NCBI GenBank assembly: GCA_002493395.1
Contig: DKYS01000022.1
Coordinates: forward strand, 1 to 5,203
Direction of reading: 5' to 3'
DNA from: Turicibacter sp. UBA7094
Lineage (GTDB): Bacteria > Bacillota_I > Bacilli_A > MOL361 > Turicibacteraceae
Length of the DNA: 5,203 bases
Shown here: positions 3,689 through 5,203 of the stretch, in pieces
Layout: every line of letters begins with the position of its first letter
How positions within the stretch are numbered: the first letter of the stretch is position 1
Made by a program: the position numbers and the translations under genes
The notes under the pieces: model-generated
The model's input: the letters and a program-made list of their open reading frames with translations, nothing else
Databases searched by the model: none
Told to the model about the DNA's origin: nothing

Positions 3689-5203
3689 CTATAAATGAAG
3701 CACTCGATTTTTTATTTCTTCTGTTTTTCCTTTATTCCAAAAGTTATCCCCCAAATAACCACAAGTTCGACGAATGACATTCATTTTAGTCTGGTCCTTA
3801 TTGTGGCAATTTGGGCACTCCCACGTTAAATCATCATTAATCATAATCTCACCTTCATAATGACAAACATGACAGCAATCAGATTTCGTATTAAATTCAG
3901 CATATTGAATGTGATGATAGATATAATTCACCAGTTGTTTTAATGCCTCTAAATTGTGTGACATATTCGGAATCTCGATATAAGAAATACATCCTCCTGT
4001 TGAAATGGATTGAAATTGCGATTCGAACTCTAATTTCGAGAACGCATCAATTTCTTCTCGAACATCAACATGATACGAATTCGTATAATATCCTTTGTCG
4101 GTCACATCCTTAATCTCACCGAATTTTAGCAAATCGATCTTAGCCAAGCGATAGCATAGCGACTCTGCTGGACTTCCATATAATCCAAATCCAATTCCCG
4201 TTTTTTGTTTCCAGACCTTTGTTGCTTCTTCAAGTCGATGCATCACCTTTAAGGCAAATTCTTCCCCATCAGGATGCACATGCGACACTCCACGCATCAA
4301 CTTAGTCACTTCATATAATCCAATATAACCTAAAGAAATCGTTGAATACCCGTTTTCAAGTAAGGGATCAATAACAGCACCTTGCGGCAACCTCGCAATC
4401 GCTCCATATTGCCAATGAATCGGTGATTCATCCGATAGCGTTCCTTTTAATGCCTCATGGCGACACATAAGCGCCTCATAACAAAGCTCTAATCGATTAT
4501 CAAGTAATTGCCAAAATCTTCCTTCATCCCCCTCAGCGACGATTCCGATTTGAGGTAAATTCAGACTGACTACCCCTTGATTAAAGCGCCCTTCGAATTT
4601 ATAATGTCCTTCTTCGTCCTTCCATGGAGATAAAAAGGAACGACACCCCATTGGACTGAAAACATTTCCTTCATAAATTTTTCGCATTTCTTTCGCAGAA
4701 ATATAATCAGGGTATAACCGTTTCGAGCTACACTCCACTGCTAATTCGGTAATATAATCGTACTTACCACCTTCTAAACAATTATGTTCGTGAAGAACGT
4801 AAACTAATTTAGGGAATGTAGGCGTTGTATAAATTCCTTTTTCATTTTTAATTCCTTTAAGACGTTGTTTTAAAATTTCTTCTATAATTAACGCAACTTC
4901 TTCAACGTATTCATCTGTTAAATCTAAGTTTAAGAATAAGGTGACAAATGGACTTTGACCATTTGTCGTCATCAACGTGTTTATTTGATACTGTATCGTT
5001 TGAACACCTGACGCTAGCTCTTTTTTCATCAATGCCTCAACAGCTTTTACTCGCTCTTCATCTGAGGAAATGACCTCCTTGAGTAATGTCATATACTTCT
5101 CTTTACTCCGTCTTAAATACTTTCCAAGATGACGAATATCAATCGATTGTCCACCATATTGACTACTTGCCACTTGGGCGATAATTTGGCTCATGACGGT
5201 ACA
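3689..5203 (-). CDS. nrdD: Anaerobic (class III) ribonucleoside-triphosphate reductase, C-terminal 504 residues
   Basis: Reduces ribonucleoside triphosphates to deoxyribonucleotides without oxygen, using a glycyl radical. The frame stays open to the window edge (CTV before the internal Met at 5194), and full-length members have about 600-700 residues, so roughly the first 200, including any ATP-cone allosteric domain, lie outside. Numbering from that Met: AQVASSQYGG (6-15); MGCRSFLSPW (182-191), whose C184 is the likely thiyl-radical cysteine; SLNLPQIG (210-217); GFGLYGSPAES (335-345); a four-cysteine zinc site at C441/C444 and C460/C463; and the glycyl-radical motif RRTCGYLG (475-482), with the radical on G479. 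The C-terminus ends at the normal place with TAG. All key residues in view are intact. Regulation must be sought upstream, outside the window; NrdR boxes are the usual control for nrd genes. Confidence 0.97.
   Translation of the reverse strand, partial: CTVMSQIIAQVASSQYGGQSIDIRHLGKYLRRSKEKYMTLLKEVISSDEERVKAVEALMKKELASGVQTIQYQINTLMTTNGQSPFVTLFLNLDLTDEYVEEVALIIEEILKQRLKGIKNEKGIYTTPTFPKLVYVLHEHNCLEGGKYDYITELAVECSSKRLYPDYISAKEMRKIYEGNVFSPMGCRSFLSPWKDEEGHYKFEGRFNQGVVSLNLPQIGIVAEGDEGRFWQLLDNRLELCYEALMCRHEALKGTLSDESPIHWQYGAIARLPQGAVIDPLLENGYSTISLGYIGLYEVTKLMRGVSHVHPDGEEFALKVMHRLEEATKVWKQKTGIGFGLYGSPAESLCYRLAKIDLLKFGEIKDVTDKGYYTNSYHVDVREEIDAFSKLEFESQFQSISTGGCISYIEIPNMSHNLEALKQLVNYIYHHIQYAEFNTKSDCCHVCHYEGEIMINDDLTWECPNCHNKDQTKMNVIRRTCGYLGDNFWNKGKTEEIKNRVLHL

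Noticed and set aside
5192..5194. ATG at 5194 as the true start of nrdD
   Set aside because: The frame continues upstream to the window edge, the sequence around it is the conserved interior AQVASSQYGG region, and starting here would remove about 200 residues that the family needs.

Overview
The window suggests a low-GC Firmicute that grows without oxygen. The DNA is AT-rich, Shine-Dalgarno sites are strong (AAGGAGG type), intrinsic terminators are compact, and there is an oxygen-sensitive class III ribonucleotide reductase with its activase. A gut-type member of the Bacilli/Erysipelotrichia (Turicibacter-like) would fit, but that name is a guess from gene content. Every gene I can support lies on the minus strand, so transcription runs from position 5203 towards 1.

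Right half (5203 to about 2553): a deoxynucleotide operon in the order nrdD (5' end outside the window), nrdG, dUTPase. NrdD reduces ribonucleoside triphosphates anaerobically, NrdG is the radical-SAM enzyme that installs its glycyl radical, and the dUTPase destroys the dUTP that a triphosphate reductase can make from UTP. The 93-nt nrdD-nrdG gap holds two tandem stem-loops. A bidirectional-looking terminator at 2553-2579 closes the operon right at the dUTPase stop codon.

Middle (2550 to 1278): an apparent two-gene unit. A near-consensus sigma-A promoter (2522-2550) drives a 340-residue membrane protein of the acyltransferase-3 type. It is followed by an unlisted 31-codon gene for a single-pass membrane peptide with a strong ribosome-binding site, then by an intrinsic terminator (1278-1305). 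The acyltransferase-like protein seems to lack the usual active-site histidine.

Left part (1277 to 1): about 330 bases with no convincing full-size gene, but with a perfect 7-bp inverted repeat, a 14-codon mini-ORF behind a very good ribosome-binding site, an imperfect long inverted repeat, a pair of 9-bp direct repeats 21 bp apart and a plausible promoter. After it comes a secreted GH25 lysozyme-type muramidase with one complete LysM domain and the apparent start of a second, cut off by the window edge.

I found no mobile element, CRISPR array, tRNA or rRNA, and no clear new multi-gene system. The most interesting points are the tiny membrane-protein gene, the histidine-less acyltransferase homologue and the structured leader region of the lysozyme gene.
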